64,000 bases of DNA. It comes from a virus. Positions within the stretch are counted from its first letter, which is position 1, and each line of letters opens with the position of its first letter. The stretch covers positions 1 to 64,000 of IMG/VR virus record IMGVR_UViG_3300013104_000024; one strand, 5' to 3'. Below, in pieces: positions 52,220 to 60,180 of the stretch. A model generated the notes under the pieces. It searched no databases, was not told where the DNA came from, and saw nothing but the letters and a program-made list of their open reading frames with translations. Made by a program: the position numbers and the translations under genes.

Positions 52220-52408
52220 TCACCAGTGCCTGCGCTTCCCTCTTTGATCGAGCCGAGGGGGTGGTTGCGTACGCCGAATCCGTTTGGATTCTATCCATCC
52301 AGACAAGGCTTCACTCTTGGTATCGCCATACCCAGAGTACTTCCCATCCGTACATTGCCAGAGTACACCTCTGCACGGATCAGGAACAAACTCAATCCTT
52401 CTTCCCAT
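52220..52408 (-). CDS. Small basic unknown protein (62 aa)
   Basis: 62 residues from an ATG at 52408 inside the end of the upstream gene (17-base overlap). The ribosome site GGAG is unusually close (1 base), so it may depend on coupled re-initiation. The core C-R-G-V-L-W-Q-C ... Y-S-G-Y-G-D-T-K-S-E-A-L looks like a small beta-hairpin domain; the tail is Arg/Lys rich. Function unknown. Confidence 0.55.
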   Translation of the reverse strand: MGRRIEFVPDPCRGVLWQCTDGKYSGYGDTKSEALSGWIESKRIRRTQPPPRLDQRGKRRHW

Positions 52409-52661
52409 TCTCCAACTGTTCAAGAAGAAGTCTAGCTCTTGCGCCTGCGTGGTCAAACTGGTTGTACAATCGTTCTGGCACGATGTAATAGAACTGCTCA
52501 CCCAGTTTGACAGGCGATTCGAGCTTCGCTGCATCGTGCAGGTATCGTGTCCGACAGATGCTCTGCGCGATGACAAAGATGTAGGCTAGGACGATGCCTA
52601 GCGCAAGGCCGGGAACGAACCCAGCGGATTCAACGATTTCCCAAAGATGTTGCCACTGCAT
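52392..52661 (-). CDS. Small membrane protein (89 aa)
   Basis: 89 residues, ATG at 52661 with GGGGTGG upstream. One clear transmembrane segment at about 13-32 (F-V-P-G-L-A-L-G-I-V-L-A-Y-I-F-V-I), then a charged 55-residue C-terminal part that would face the cytoplasm or periplasm. No family recognised. Part of the tightly spaced 52-56 kb accessory operon. Confidence 0.65.
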   Translation of the reverse strand: MQWQHLWEIVESAGFVPGLALGIVLAYIFVIAQSICRTRYLHDAAKLESPVKLGEQFYYIVPERLYNQFDHAGARARLLLEQLENGKKD

Positions 52662-52786
52662 GTCGATTTTCCACCCCGTAAATTCTCATCGCGTACTTAT
52701 TTCTTCTTTCGAGATACTCCTACATAGAACACACGGGGTCTATGTTTTTTAACTCTCCGTATAGCCCCGGTTGGCAAACAGCCGTT

Positions 52787-53272
52787 TTACCTCCGGGGTT
52801 TAAGAGGGATGGAATAGATCTGCTGGTAGAAGGACAAATCCAGTAACGTGCCCTTTGTGCAATGCAGCATCTCGTAGTCGATCACGTGTTGGTTGTGCAG
52901 GCCAATACCTAGGTACTCGTGGAACGAGTTCTTCGGATACATGTTACAATCCAACCATGTCGACACCGCCTCGCTCGTTTCCGGATCTGGTTCGATGTGA
53001 TAACCCCAAACCGTACCGTCTTTGTTGAACAACAAACCTTCATCTTCCCGACGCAGCGCGGCGATACTGATCTGGTTACCCATGCTATCGCCAATCGAAG
53101 CACAGAAATGCGGACGACCATAATACTCGTACGCAGCATGGATGTGGTCGTCGTGACTCGATGCTGAGGACGCCAGCATTCCATCAACAATCGATCTCAC
53201 TCGCTGATCCACATGTCCACAATGCAATGCATTGCCGTGCTCGTCGAACAATCTCCCAATTCGAGCCATCAT
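52787..53272 (-). CDS. Unknown accessory protein (161 aa)
   Basis: 161 residues. Start ATG at 53272 overlaps the previous stop (AAATGATGG), with a second ATG one codon on. His/Cys-rich (for example C-G-H near 18 and H-D-D-H-I-H near 40), which might bind metal, but no known pattern fits. Followed by 125 bases holding hairpins (gene-free, 52662-52786). Confidence 0.65.
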   Translation of the reverse strand: MMARIGRLFDEHGNALHCGHVDQRVRSIVDGMLASSASSHDDHIHAAYEYYGRPHFCASIGDSMGNQISIAALRREDEGLLFNKDGTVWGYHIEPDPETSEAVSTWLDCNMYPKNSFHEYLGIGLHNQHVIDYEMLHCTKGTLLDLSFYQQIYSIPLKPRR

Positions 53273-53487
53273 TTTTCTCCGAGTGATTTCATCTTGACAG
53301 TAAGTGGAAGAGGAAACACGTCGTCAACCATCGCTTTCATGATGGGAAGTTCTCCGATACGTCGAAACGGCCACGGCTTCATAATCCACGCCTTGACATG
53401 GGCGTTATGCAGTTGGTGAATGGCTGCGATAACATGCATCTCGTATTTCTCAGGCCGTTCCCAACTGTCTTCCATTGTGAAAGCCAT
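53269..53487 (-). CDS. Unknown small protein (72 aa)
   Basis: 72 residues, ATG at 53487 overlapping the upstream stop (TAATG), GGAAGAG before it, and overlapping the downstream gene by 4 bases. Trp/His/Met-rich with a basic C-terminus; not recognised. One of a chain of coupled small genes. Confidence 0.65.
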   Translation of the reverse strand: MAFTMEDSWERPEKYEMHVIAAIHQLHNAHVKAWIMKPWPFRRIGELPIMKAMVDDVFPLPLTVKMKSLGEK

Positions 53488-54074
53488 TATCTCTTCCCTT
53501 GCCGCCTTGTCTTCCGGTTACCCAGTTGACCACCGCGCGCCTTGTAGTTGAGGGAAATGGTCGTGCCCGGTTTCACACCAGAGATCGTGATTGTGCCCAT
53601 TTCCCGGTCGGCGAGCGACTTGAAGTACGCCGTGTGGTCCACGCGCAAAGCGTAACCCATATGCGCCTCAAACGCTTCGATGGAGTAACCTTGCAACGCC
53701 TGAGAAAGCGTACGCCACAGTCTCATCTTGCTCACCGGTTTGGACTCATCACGAAAGAAGACGAACTTGCCGGTGATGTAACCCATCCAGTCGCTCATCC
53801 AGTCACTCATCATCTTCGTCACATGGAACGAATAACTGGGAGGCCACGTACAATGAAGATCGTCGATATACCAGCCCTTAGCGCGAGCATGATCCGTTTC
53901 CGACATCGGTTGTACTGCCGGATGGGAAACACCTTCCGCGTAGATTTCGTACGCCCAGTTCGTCAGATCGTTCAACTGATACGTTTTCACCGGTCGAGCA
54001 ATCATCGAGAAACGAGACTGGGCAAACAACGGATGCTTCGGGTCAATTAAAATAGTCATTATCGATTCCACCAT
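53487..54074 (-). CDS. Unknown protein (195 aa)
   Basis: Up to 195 residues. Two starts are possible: ATG 54074 (inside the last codons of the upstream gene) or ATG 54059 (TAATG overlap); the former mirrors the arrangement at 55298. C-terminal part is basic, ending with R-K-T-R-R-Q-G-K-R. The middle is Trp/Met/Ser-rich (D-W-M-S-D-W-M). Not recognised. Confidence 0.65.
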   Translation of the reverse strand: MVESIMTILIDPKHPLFAQSRFSMIARPVKTYQLNDLTNWAYEIYAEGVSHPAVQPMSETDHARAKGWYIDDLHCTWPPSYSFHVTKMMSDWMSDWMGYITGKFVFFRDESKPVSKMRLWRTLSQALQGYSIEAFEAHMGYALRVDHTAYFKSLADREMGTITISGVKPGTTISLNYKARGGQLGNRKTRRQGKR

Positions 54075-54841
54075 TTTCCGCGTTGGTTTTTGGTACGACG
54101 CGGACCCTTGGGGCGATTCTTGGGTTTCACGTCTTTCTGTTCTTCCTCGGAAAACACCGCGACACCACGAGGGTATAACGGTTGATTCGGGAACTTGAAA
54201 TCATGGCACGAGTCAAGGATCACTTTTCCAGCATCGACGAATGTTTCATGCAACCTCTTGATCTTGTCAAGAAGCAGCTGAGAGTGATGGCCATGGACGC
54301 TTTCAATAGCCATTACCGGACCACTCAGGTGCTGGATCGCGCCAGGGATCGTCTCGTCACGATTGTTGCGCTCCGACCAATCATCAGGCAGCAAACCGAT
54401 CGAATCGAAGCCTTCGGCACGCATGAGATGTGTGAACTCGTCCATGTTGCCAGCGAGTCGAACAGCCTCGTACAACTCGCTTATCGTCATGATCTTGAAG
54501 TTGCCGGACGGGGACTTACTCTTCTCGATCTTGTCCAGATTATCGAAGAACGACCTTTTCTCGACCGGTACGTAACTCCGCCCTTCCTTCAGTGTGACTT
54601 GCGGCATCGGACCGACAAAGCCCGGATACTTCGCAGGGGTGTAAGTCACCGTCAGATCGTCTGCGAAGAACGGCCGATACTCGATATTGACCGGTTCTTC
54701 ATCCTTCCAAGCATCGTAGATGTAGAAAAACACCTCGGCTTTGGCAGCAGCATCTTCCCAGTTCGACCCGTGATGCGCCATCATGCATTTGAACTCTTGT
54801 TCAGAAACCGGCCAAAAGCCTTCGGGATATTCTCTATTCAT
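54059..54841 (-). CDS. Unknown protein with basic K-W-W-N-R end (260 aa)
   Basis: 260 residues from the ATG at 54841, overlapping the upstream stop by 8 bases, with AGGAG before it. Ordered first 220 residues, then a basic Pro/Lys/Arg tail ending G-K-W-W-N-R. The same W-W-N-[KR] ending occurs in the gene at 55283. Not recognised. Confidence 0.65.
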   Translation of the reverse strand: MNREYPEGFWPVSEQEFKCMMAHHGSNWEDAAAKAEVFFYIYDAWKDEEPVNIEYRPFFADDLTVTYTPAKYPGFVGPMPQVTLKEGRSYVPVEKRSFFDNLDKIEKSKSPSGNFKIMTISELYEAVRLAGNMDEFTHLMRAEGFDSIGLLPDDWSERNNRDETIPGAIQHLSGPVMAIESVHGHHSQLLLDKIKRLHETFVDAGKVILDSCHDFKFPNQPLYPRGVAVFSEEEQKDVKPKNRPKGPRRTKNQRGKWWNR

Positions 54842-55298
54842 CTTCTTCTCCTTTTGGAGCCGGAAGCTCCTTCGGGGTTTCAACTACACGCGCTTCCACA
54901 TCGATCACATTCGGGTCTGGGCCATAAGTGCAGGTCATCTTAATCAGGCCAAGACCAACTTGCTCTGGCGTCACGTTGTGCGGGTTTCTGAGATCAACAT
55001 CGATAGGCCAAGACCAACCCTTTTCTGCGAGGTTGGGTTCTTGTTTGATCTCCGTGAACGGGGCTTCCGTGCCTTCCCAAACAGGCGGGATCGGAACAAA
55101 GTGCGCAGAAACATTAGCCGGCGTGTAGTAACCGATCTCGTCCGGCGTCTCGATGCGGAGTTCGTTCTCAGTAACAGGAATCTTCCTGAGGAGTCCGGCA
55201 ACAATCGGCGGTTGCGGCATGGGAGACATGTCGACCATCAAGGATGCCGCCAGCCAGTCCCAGACGTGTTGTTCATGCAAGATTACTTGTTCCACCAC
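54834..55298 (-). CDS. Unknown protein, GTG start (154 aa)
   Basis: 154 residues. The GTG start at 55298 lies inside the last codons of the upstream gene and has GGGAG 3-4 bases before it. Pro/Glu/Val-rich, probably beta, no membrane segment. Not recognised; coupled to genes on both sides. Confidence 0.6.
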   Translation of the reverse strand: MVEQVILHEQHVWDWLAASLMVDMSPMPQPPIVAGLLRKIPVTENELRIETPDEIGYYTPANVSAHFVPIPPVWEGTEAPFTEIKQEPNLAEKGWSWPIDVDLRNPHNVTPEQVGLGLIKMTCTYGPDPNVIDVEARVVETPKELPAPKGEEDE

Positions 55299-55516
55299 TT
55301 TCTCCCTTTTCCATTTCCACCACGTTTGCCTCGACCTGGTTCACGTCGTGGATTCGGTTCCACGAAATAGACATTGGCCATCCCGCCTGAGAACTCGTCT
55401 TCTTCCTGCTTGGGCAACTTAATCGGCTCGTGTTTGCCAGCTCGCGCTGATGCACCTGCTGCCAAAGCTGCAATGGCTACCGCAGCTGAGAGTCGTCCAG
55501 CGATTCGTCGAGTCAT
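55283..55516 (-). CDS. Small protein with signal-peptide-like N-terminus (77 aa)
   Basis: 77 residues, ATG at 55516 (ATGA overlap with the previous gene). M-T-R-R then an Ala/Val/Leu stretch (A-A-V-A-I-A-A-L-A-A-G-A) ending in A-S-A-R-A looks like a Sec signal peptide with a possible cleavage after A-x-A. The remaining 50 residues are basic, Gly/Arg/Lys-rich and end K-W-W-N-K. It could act in the periplasm or membrane (for example in lysis or exclusion), but no family is recognised. Confidence 0.6.
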   Translation of the reverse strand: MTRRIAGRLSAAVAIAALAAGASARAGKHEPIKLPKQEEDEFSGGMANVYFVEPNPRREPGRGKRGGNGKGRKWWNK

Positions 55517-55824
55517 TGTTGTGCAAGCTCCATCGCGCGATTGACCACTGCGGCCAAGGCTTTCAAATCGTCCAGTTCCCAGACAGCGAAAAGCTGATCC
55601 TTGTCACGGGCACACGCGTCTCGATAAGGCGTTTCCAAATTGACGGGTTCGCTGGTATCGCTTGCGTGTAGGAAACTGGCCGAGTTCGAGATGTCGACAC
55701 AGCAAAAGTCATCCATGACCGTCTCGTCTTTGATGTGAATCTCATCGGCTACGCATGGTTGATACTTCGAATATAGCGTTCCTACGGGGAGCTTCAGAAA
55801 CTCTTCACGTGTGACAATTTTCAT
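55513..55824 (-). CDS. Unknown small acidic protein (103 aa)
   Basis: 103 residues, ATG at 55824 with AAAGGAG upstream. Acidic, Cys/Asp-rich middle (D-D-F-C-C-V-D), helical C-terminus. First gene of the 52.2-55.8 kb minus-strand operon; the promoter should lie in 55825-55895, shared with the divergent gene. Confidence 0.65.
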   Translation of the reverse strand: MKIVTREEFLKLPVGTLYSKYQPCVADEIHIKDETVMDDFCCVDISNSASFLHASDTSEPVNLETPYRDACARDKDQLFAVWELDDLKALAAVVNRAMELAQQ

Positions 55825-55895
55825 TTCCTACTCCTTTGTGGAAATTCCCGGCAGTATTTTATAGCCTCTATTCTTCTTGCTTGGATCCGATATCC

Positions 55896-57002
55896 ATGTA
55901 CAGCTTATTCAATTCCATGCCAGAATCTTTGAGCGCTGTCGCGAGAGTGCCGGGATGGAATAACATTCGCGATGGGCTGAAACGAAATCTGGACACGGTG
56001 ATTCGGTACTACCGCAATCACCCAATGGCAGTTCAATCCGACCATTTCTTGGTGCGACTGATCCAGTCCATCGATGTGCCGTTGTCGCAAAACATCGAAC
56101 GCTACGTCGATAACGTGCAAGCCATGGCGTTGAATCTCTCGATGGCGTTAAAGATGACGTCGTCCATTTACCGGGGGCAGATTTTCCCCGGAGTCTTCTA
56201 TGGTCCCGAAACCTTTGAAGTACTGGTCGCGGACAATGAAGACTTTGATGTCTTTGATGCGGAAAAGAACTGGAAGGATTTGCAACCCATCCGAGTCCTT
56301 CGTCATCCCATTACTGACATCGCTTTAAAATTACCTAATGGCGTGGATAACTCCACCGATTCAGGGGTTGCAGTAATCCTGATCAACATCCCCATGCTGG
56401 CTGCCATGTACCGGTCGTTTCGACTGGAGCAAGCCAACTGGCAGGAGTTGTATCAGGAAAACCAGATGAGTACGATGCAGTTCGTGCACATGTACGTCTT
56501 GCCGAATATGCTCTACTCGCATCTGGATCTCGCCATCTTTAACCGCATCCATGCAATTGCACGCGGTGCTCCGATTGGAGAAGCCAAACGGCCTCATTCG
56601 TTCCCGTTGGTTGATTGGGATCAGCGACTGACGCAATGGCAAACCAAGATGCTGGAGTTGATGGAAAAGATTGGTCGGGACTTTCGTGGCATGATGCATG
56701 AGATCCCGATGGTGACTGCACGCGATCTGGATGATGTCATGAAGTTGCCCGACATCGTGCCGACGCAGCAAGTCGTCTGGTCGTTGAGCATTTCCCGCTT
56801 GCCGGTATTGGACTTCTTGGTCCGTGTCAGTAAGGCAGGTGCGTCGACTACCAATCGCAACGAAGTGAACTATGTACTGCGTCAGATCCGCATGTACAAG
56901 CGCAACAGCATGATGAAGGTCTTGACGCCTAACGTCTTGACCGAAGTCATGTTCGAGATCGATACCATCGAAAACATGTTGGTGGATGTCAACGGCCGTT
57001 AA
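55896..57002 (+). CDS. Unknown 368-residue protein, separate plus-strand unit
   Basis: 368 residues from the ATG at 55896; the ribosome site is weak (TTGGA) and an ATG at 55917 is an alternative. Well-ordered alpha/beta protein with many Met, Asn and Gln residues and no membrane segment; not recognised. A single-gene unit with a TATTTTATAG run upstream (about 55854) and a terminator at 57012, suggesting its own control. Style resembles the virion proteins at 0-7 kb. Confidence 0.7.
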   Translation: MYSLFNSMPESLSAVARVPGWNNIRDGLKRNLDTVIRYYRNHPMAVQSDHFLVRLIQSIDVPLSQNIERYVDNVQAMALNLSMALKMTSSIYRGQIFPGVFYGPETFEVLVADNEDFDVFDAEKNWKDLQPIRVLRHPITDIALKLPNGVDNSTDSGVAVILINIPMLAAMYRSFRLEQANWQELYQENQMSTMQFVHMYVLPNMLYSHLDLAIFNRIHAIARGAPIGEAKRPHSFPLVDWDQRLTQWQTKMLELMEKIGRDFRGMMHEIPMVTARDLDDVMKLPDIVPTQQVVWSLSISRLPVLDFLVRVSKAGASTTNRNEVNYVLRQIRMYKRNSMMKVLTPNVLTEVMFEIDTIENMLVDVNGR

Positions 57003-57011
57003 GGGCATATC

Positions 57012-57042
57012 GGGGAGGCCAAAAGCCTCCCCTCTTTATGCC
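57012..57042. terminator. Terminator with TTTATGCC tail
   Basis: 8-bp stem ggggaggc/gcctcccc, loop CAAAA, plus-strand tail TCTTTATGCCG. Stem and loop are identical to those at 17138-17158, 40 kb away. Confidence 0.9.
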
Positions 57043-57051
57043 GTTGGTCTC

Positions 57052-57180
57052 TTAGCGCCGCCAGCGCTTCAGATCGCAAGGATCGGGCAACCAGTACCGG
57101 GTCGTTGCGATCCCGATCAAGGTTGCCACGCTCAATGCGCCGAGCACCAATTTAGCCGTTGTTGGAAGACTGCTTATCAT
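57052..57180 (-). CDS. Tiny membrane protein (42 aa)
   Basis: 42 residues, starting at ATG 57180 within the end of the gene before it (29-base overlap). One hydrophobic segment (A-K-L-V-L-G-A-L-S-V-A-T-L-I-G-I-A) then L-P-D-P-C-D-L-K-R-W-R-R. The ribosome site is not clear, so expression is unproven. Last of four small genes behind the polymerase C-part. Confidence 0.45.
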   Translation of the reverse strand: MISSLPTTAKLVLGALSVATLIGIATTRYWLPDPCDLKRWRR

Positions 57181-57334
57181 CCTTGCTCACCACGTCCTTG
57201 ATGTTGTTGGTAACGTTGGTGACGGTTTGATCGACCTGTGCCGAGGTCTTCTTGAACCACGGACCATAGCGCACCGCTACGACACAGGCGATGACAAAAC
57301 CGATACCGCCGTAAATGACAAGATGGGAAATCAC
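57152..57334 (-). CDS. Small membrane protein, GTG start (60 aa)
   Basis: 60 residues from GTG at 57334, overlapping the P-loop gene stop as GTGA, with AAAGGGG upstream. Transmembrane segment at about 5-25 (I-Y-G-G-I-G-F-V-I-A-C-V-V-A-V), then a polar, Lys/Asp/Asn-rich tail of 35 residues. Size and topology would fit a holin-like or other lysis accessory protein, but this is only a possibility. Confidence 0.65.
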   Translation of the reverse strand: MISHLVIYGGIGFVIACVVAVRYGPWFKKTSAQVDQTVTNVTNNIKDVVSKDDKQSSNNG

Positions 57335-57750
57335 GATGTAGTACCCCTTTGTGCGTCGACGATCTCCGACAACTGTGAGTTGTAGCCGATCATCCACAAG
57401 ATGGCGTCAAACGCCGTGTTCGACGTCAGTTTCGCCAGATACGGGTTTGACAACACGGGCTGTTTCTGCAAACAAGCCTCGCGTCCTTCCCCATATGCTT
57501 TCTCATGGGAAATCTGCAAAGGAGACAACTGGCGAAGTCCCTCTTCCTTCAATACCACCACCGGCTTGGTGCGTTCCAGTTCAGATTGCCAGTCTGCGCC
57601 AGTCAGGTTCAGTTCTTGTTGCCATGCTTCCGGGTTGTCGAACCGATAGGGAACTCGCATTGCCCGCATCAGGATTTCGATTTCACCAAGGAGTGCTGAT
57701 TTACCCGAACCGACCGGCCCTCGAACGACGATTTCGACTTCTTGATCCAT
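57331..57750 (-). CDS. Small P-loop NTPase-like protein (139 aa)
   Basis: 139 residues. Walker A G-P-V-G-S-G-K-S at about 11-18 inside a beta strand/helix context (E-I-V-V-R-G-P-V-G-S-G-K-S-A-L-L-G-E-I), and a possible Walker B in K-P-V-V-V-L-K-E-E near 62-70. Very short for an ATPase. ATG at 57750 with AAGGAG in the tail of the gene before. It sits between two tiny membrane proteins, which may anchor it. Confidence 0.7.
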   Translation of the reverse strand: MDQEVEIVVRGPVGSGKSALLGEIEILMRAMRVPYRFDNPEAWQQELNLTGADWQSELERTKPVVVLKEEGLRQLSPLQISHEKAYGEGREACLQKQPVLSNPYLAKLTSNTAFDAILWMIGYNSQLSEIVDAQRGTTS

Positions 57751-57754
57751 ACAG

Positions 57755-57904
57755 CTACTCCTTTTCGGATGTTTGTTTCAGCCACTCGAAATAGCCCGGC
57801 GGCGGTTCCGGTATTCTGGATGGCGGCTTCATCCAGATCACTTTCATCGCCATCGCAACCAGTATGACAATTCCCCCAATCAGCAAACCTTGCACGGTAG
57901 CCAT
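57755..57904 (-). CDS. Tiny membrane protein behind the polymerase C-part (49 aa)
   Basis: 49 residues, too short for usual gene calling. ATG at 57904 overlaps the polymerase stop as TAATG. Transmembrane segment at about 5-25 (L-L-I-G-G-I-V-I-L-V-A-M-A-M-K-V-I), then a Pro-rich stretch (P-P-S-R-I-P-E-P-P-P-G) and a short charged end. Its codons for Lys-Glu-stop carry the ribosome site of the P-loop gene. Confidence 0.65.
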   Translation of the reverse strand: MATVQGLLIGGIVILVAMAMKVIWMKPPSRIPEPPPGYFEWLKQTSEKE

Positions 57905-60114
57905 TAGTAGTAGTCCGAGAAGAGCTTCGTCCTTTTATCGTTGAGCAGGTAAATCCCGAACGATTCAGCGATCTTGTAAAAGACAGCTGTCGATTCGATG
58001 ATCATGTTGCGCACGTCCACGACCTGCAACAACTCCTTCGGGATTCCTCGCACCGTCACGATCTGTTCCGGCAGCAGCACCATCCCAAGATACCGCTTGT
58101 TGTGTTTCTTCATCCACGCAGTCAACCGATCCGCCAATGCCCGGTTTTCCATCTTCGCCAACCATTCAATCGTCTTACCCGACGTATCCAGATTGGTGGA
58201 GAGTTTCAAACAGGTGTACGGAGGTGGGGGCACTTGACCGTAGTCTTGCGCGAAAACGTCTTCCCACATCGTGTGGAAACGATAGGGCGTACGCGAGAGG
58301 AACGCAGCGTCCGTTTCCTTTTCTTTGCGCTTGTACGACTCCAGCGGGTTGACTCGGCCAAAGCGGAAGAAGTCGTGCGAACCCAACTCGATCGAGTGCT
58401 TGATGTTACGCTCGATATCCGCGAACTTCTTCAAGTAAGCCTTCAAGTCAATCAGCTCACCCTTCATGATGTTCTCCATCGTCTCCACCATCGTGTCCTT
58501 GGCGATCTTCATGATCTCCTTGTTCACGTTGGAGTTCTTCAGGTGAACACCCTTAATCTCGGGCTTGAGCTTGTCGTACACCTTCCCTTCTTGCGACGAG
58601 ATGACCGCGAAATAATGCTTGGCTTCGTTGGTCGGAACGAACACGTCGAACTTGAACTCGTTCTTCATCGCGATGTTGTGGATCATCGAGTTGTCGATGC
58701 CAAAGTTCGCTGACATGCGAGCAAGCACGTGCGTGATCGTCGCCGACGCCATGTAGATCATGGTCGTCGAGAGGTTGTTCTCCTCGTCGCTAAATCCCAC
58801 TTTCCCGAATGCCCACTCGACCCATTCCTGTGCCGTGAAAATCGTGGAGTCCGTATCCGACATCAACGCGGTATGTCGGATGGATTCCGGGAAATATGCC
58901 ATCGATGCAGGCACGTTATCCGTCACAAAGAACGTACTGATGAAGTCGGCGTAATCCTGCACCGTGCTGTAGATGTTCTCGATCGTCGAGGCAGCAACTG
59001 CGTAGGGCTTCGGATGCTCCTTGAGCTTATCCGGATCGATACCCTTGGTCACATGCGAGCAGATCGTGATGCCGAGGTTACGCTGATCTTCGAAGCAACG
59101 CTTAAATGCGCTGTCCGGATCGGGATGCTCCGTATCGACACGCTTGGAAAGCCGCATGACCAATTCACGTGCCAACGCGTCGTTGTACTTACGGATGTGG
59201 TAGAAGTCACCCGTGTAGACAAACGCTGCGCGCTGCAAGGGCGACAAGTTCTTCGCCAGCATGTAAAGACGCATGTGCGTGTCCGTGTTACGCCACGTCG
59301 TGCCCCAGTAATGCTTGGCCGAGTAATCGATCACATCGATCACGTCTTCAGCTGTGGGCAGATACATCCCGTACTTCTGGATCACGGCTTCCAATTGCTT
59401 GTAGTCCGTGTGTCGGATGATCGAGACGATGTTGTTCGTGCAGATCGCAGGAGACCAGTAATGGCGATTACCAGCCAAGAACTTCTCGTTGTTGGCATTG
59501 CCATAGCCCGAGGTCGCGCGGCAGGTTGAGGTCAGGGTCGAGTGAGCCGTCTTGTTAAAGAGCGGCGTAGACGTCGAGTTGTGGCCGCCAGACAGGGAGT
59601 TGTTCTTCTGCTTGGCGTAGACCTGTTCCACTTTCTTGAAGTCGTACAACGCAGCCTGTCGGACCCACTCTGCATGCTGGCCATTCTTCTTCGCCGCATC
59701 ACGCGCCATTTCCGCCGTGAACATCTCGTGCTTGGCTTTGTTGCGCCGTTTCTTGCCCTGTCCGATGTAAAGTGCGTAGAGCGACTTTTTCTTCTTCGGG
59801 TGCAGATACGTCGTGAACGTCGGTGCGATGATGTCGTTTTCTTTGACACTCGTGGTCAGAAACCACGAGAGCGTATTCTCTTTCAACTCACGATCGCCAT
59901 GATCGTTACGTTCCGTGAAGGTAATCTTCGGATCACGGAATTCGAATCGACCGCCTTTGGCCAAGGTTCCCTTGATGTAGTTATGGCAGTCGAGGTAGGA
60001 GCGACCCGTCATGAGCGACAGGTAGGTCGACGCTTGGTCGAGATAATGCTTCAGAACGTTGATATCGCGCTTGTATTCTTCGGGTTTTCGCACGAAGGGA
60101 TTCACCAATTCCAT
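57904..60114 (-). CDS. Family B DNA polymerase, C-terminal part (palm motifs B and C, thumb)
   Basis: 736 residues. Motif B K-Q-K-N-N-S-L-S-G at 168-176 (K-x3-N-S-x-Y-G type) and motif C M-S-D-T-D-S at 418-423 (Y-G-D-T-D-S type) are present. There is no exonuclease domain and no motif A; those are in the separate 20764-22494 gene. A long segment between motifs B and C (about 240 residues) is larger than in most family B enzymes. ATG at 60114 with GGAG upstream. Expected to form one active replicative polymerase with the N-part. Followed by three small genes in the same operon. Confidence 0.85.
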   Translation of the reverse strand: MELVNPFVRKPEEYKRDINVLKHYLDQASTYLSLMTGRSYLDCHNYIKGTLAKGGRFEFRDPKITFTERNDHGDRELKENTLSWFLTTSVKENDIIAPTFTTYLHPKKKKSLYALYIGQGKKRRNKAKHEMFTAEMARDAAKKNGQHAEWVRQAALYDFKKVEQVYAKQKNNSLSGGHNSTSTPLFNKTAHSTLTSTCRATSGYGNANNEKFLAGNRHYWSPAICTNNIVSIIRHTDYKQLEAVIQKYGMYLPTAEDVIDVIDYSAKHYWGTTWRNTDTHMRLYMLAKNLSPLQRAAFVYTGDFYHIRKYNDALARELVMRLSKRVDTEHPDPDSAFKRCFEDQRNLGITICSHVTKGIDPDKLKEHPKPYAVAASTIENIYSTVQDYADFISTFFVTDNVPASMAYFPESIRHTALMSDTDSTIFTAQEWVEWAFGKVGFSDEENNLSTTMIYMASATITHVLARMSANFGIDNSMIHNIAMKNEFKFDVFVPTNEAKHYFAVISSQEGKVYDKLKPEIKGVHLKNSNVNKEIMKIAKDTMVETMENIMKGELIDLKAYLKKFADIERNIKHSIELGSHDFFRFGRVNPLESYKRKEKETDAAFLSRTPYRFHTMWEDVFAQDYGQVPPPPYTCLKLSTNLDTSGKTIEWLAKMENRALADRLTAWMKKHNKRYLGMVLLPEQIVTVRGIPKELLQVVDVRNMIIESTAVFYKIAESFGIYLLNDKRTKLFSDYY

Positions 60115-60180
60115 TCTTCTTTGCTCCGGTTTGGTACACTCGTACTATTGATCCCGCCACTGAAAAAAGAATCGACAAAA
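60115..60180 (-). promoter_or_regulatory. Leader of the polymerase C-part
   Basis: 66 bases between the terminator at 60204-60223 and the start codon, containing TTTTTTTGTCGATTCTTTTTTCAG on the minus strand and then GGAG. Promoter likely here; box not assigned. Confidence 0.4.

Noticed and set aside
52038-52298. An 86-codon open frame before the chimallin gene
   Set aside because: It covers two strong hairpins with a terminator tail and the early-type promoter of the chimallin candidate, and overlaps a better small gene; a ribosome site is lacking.
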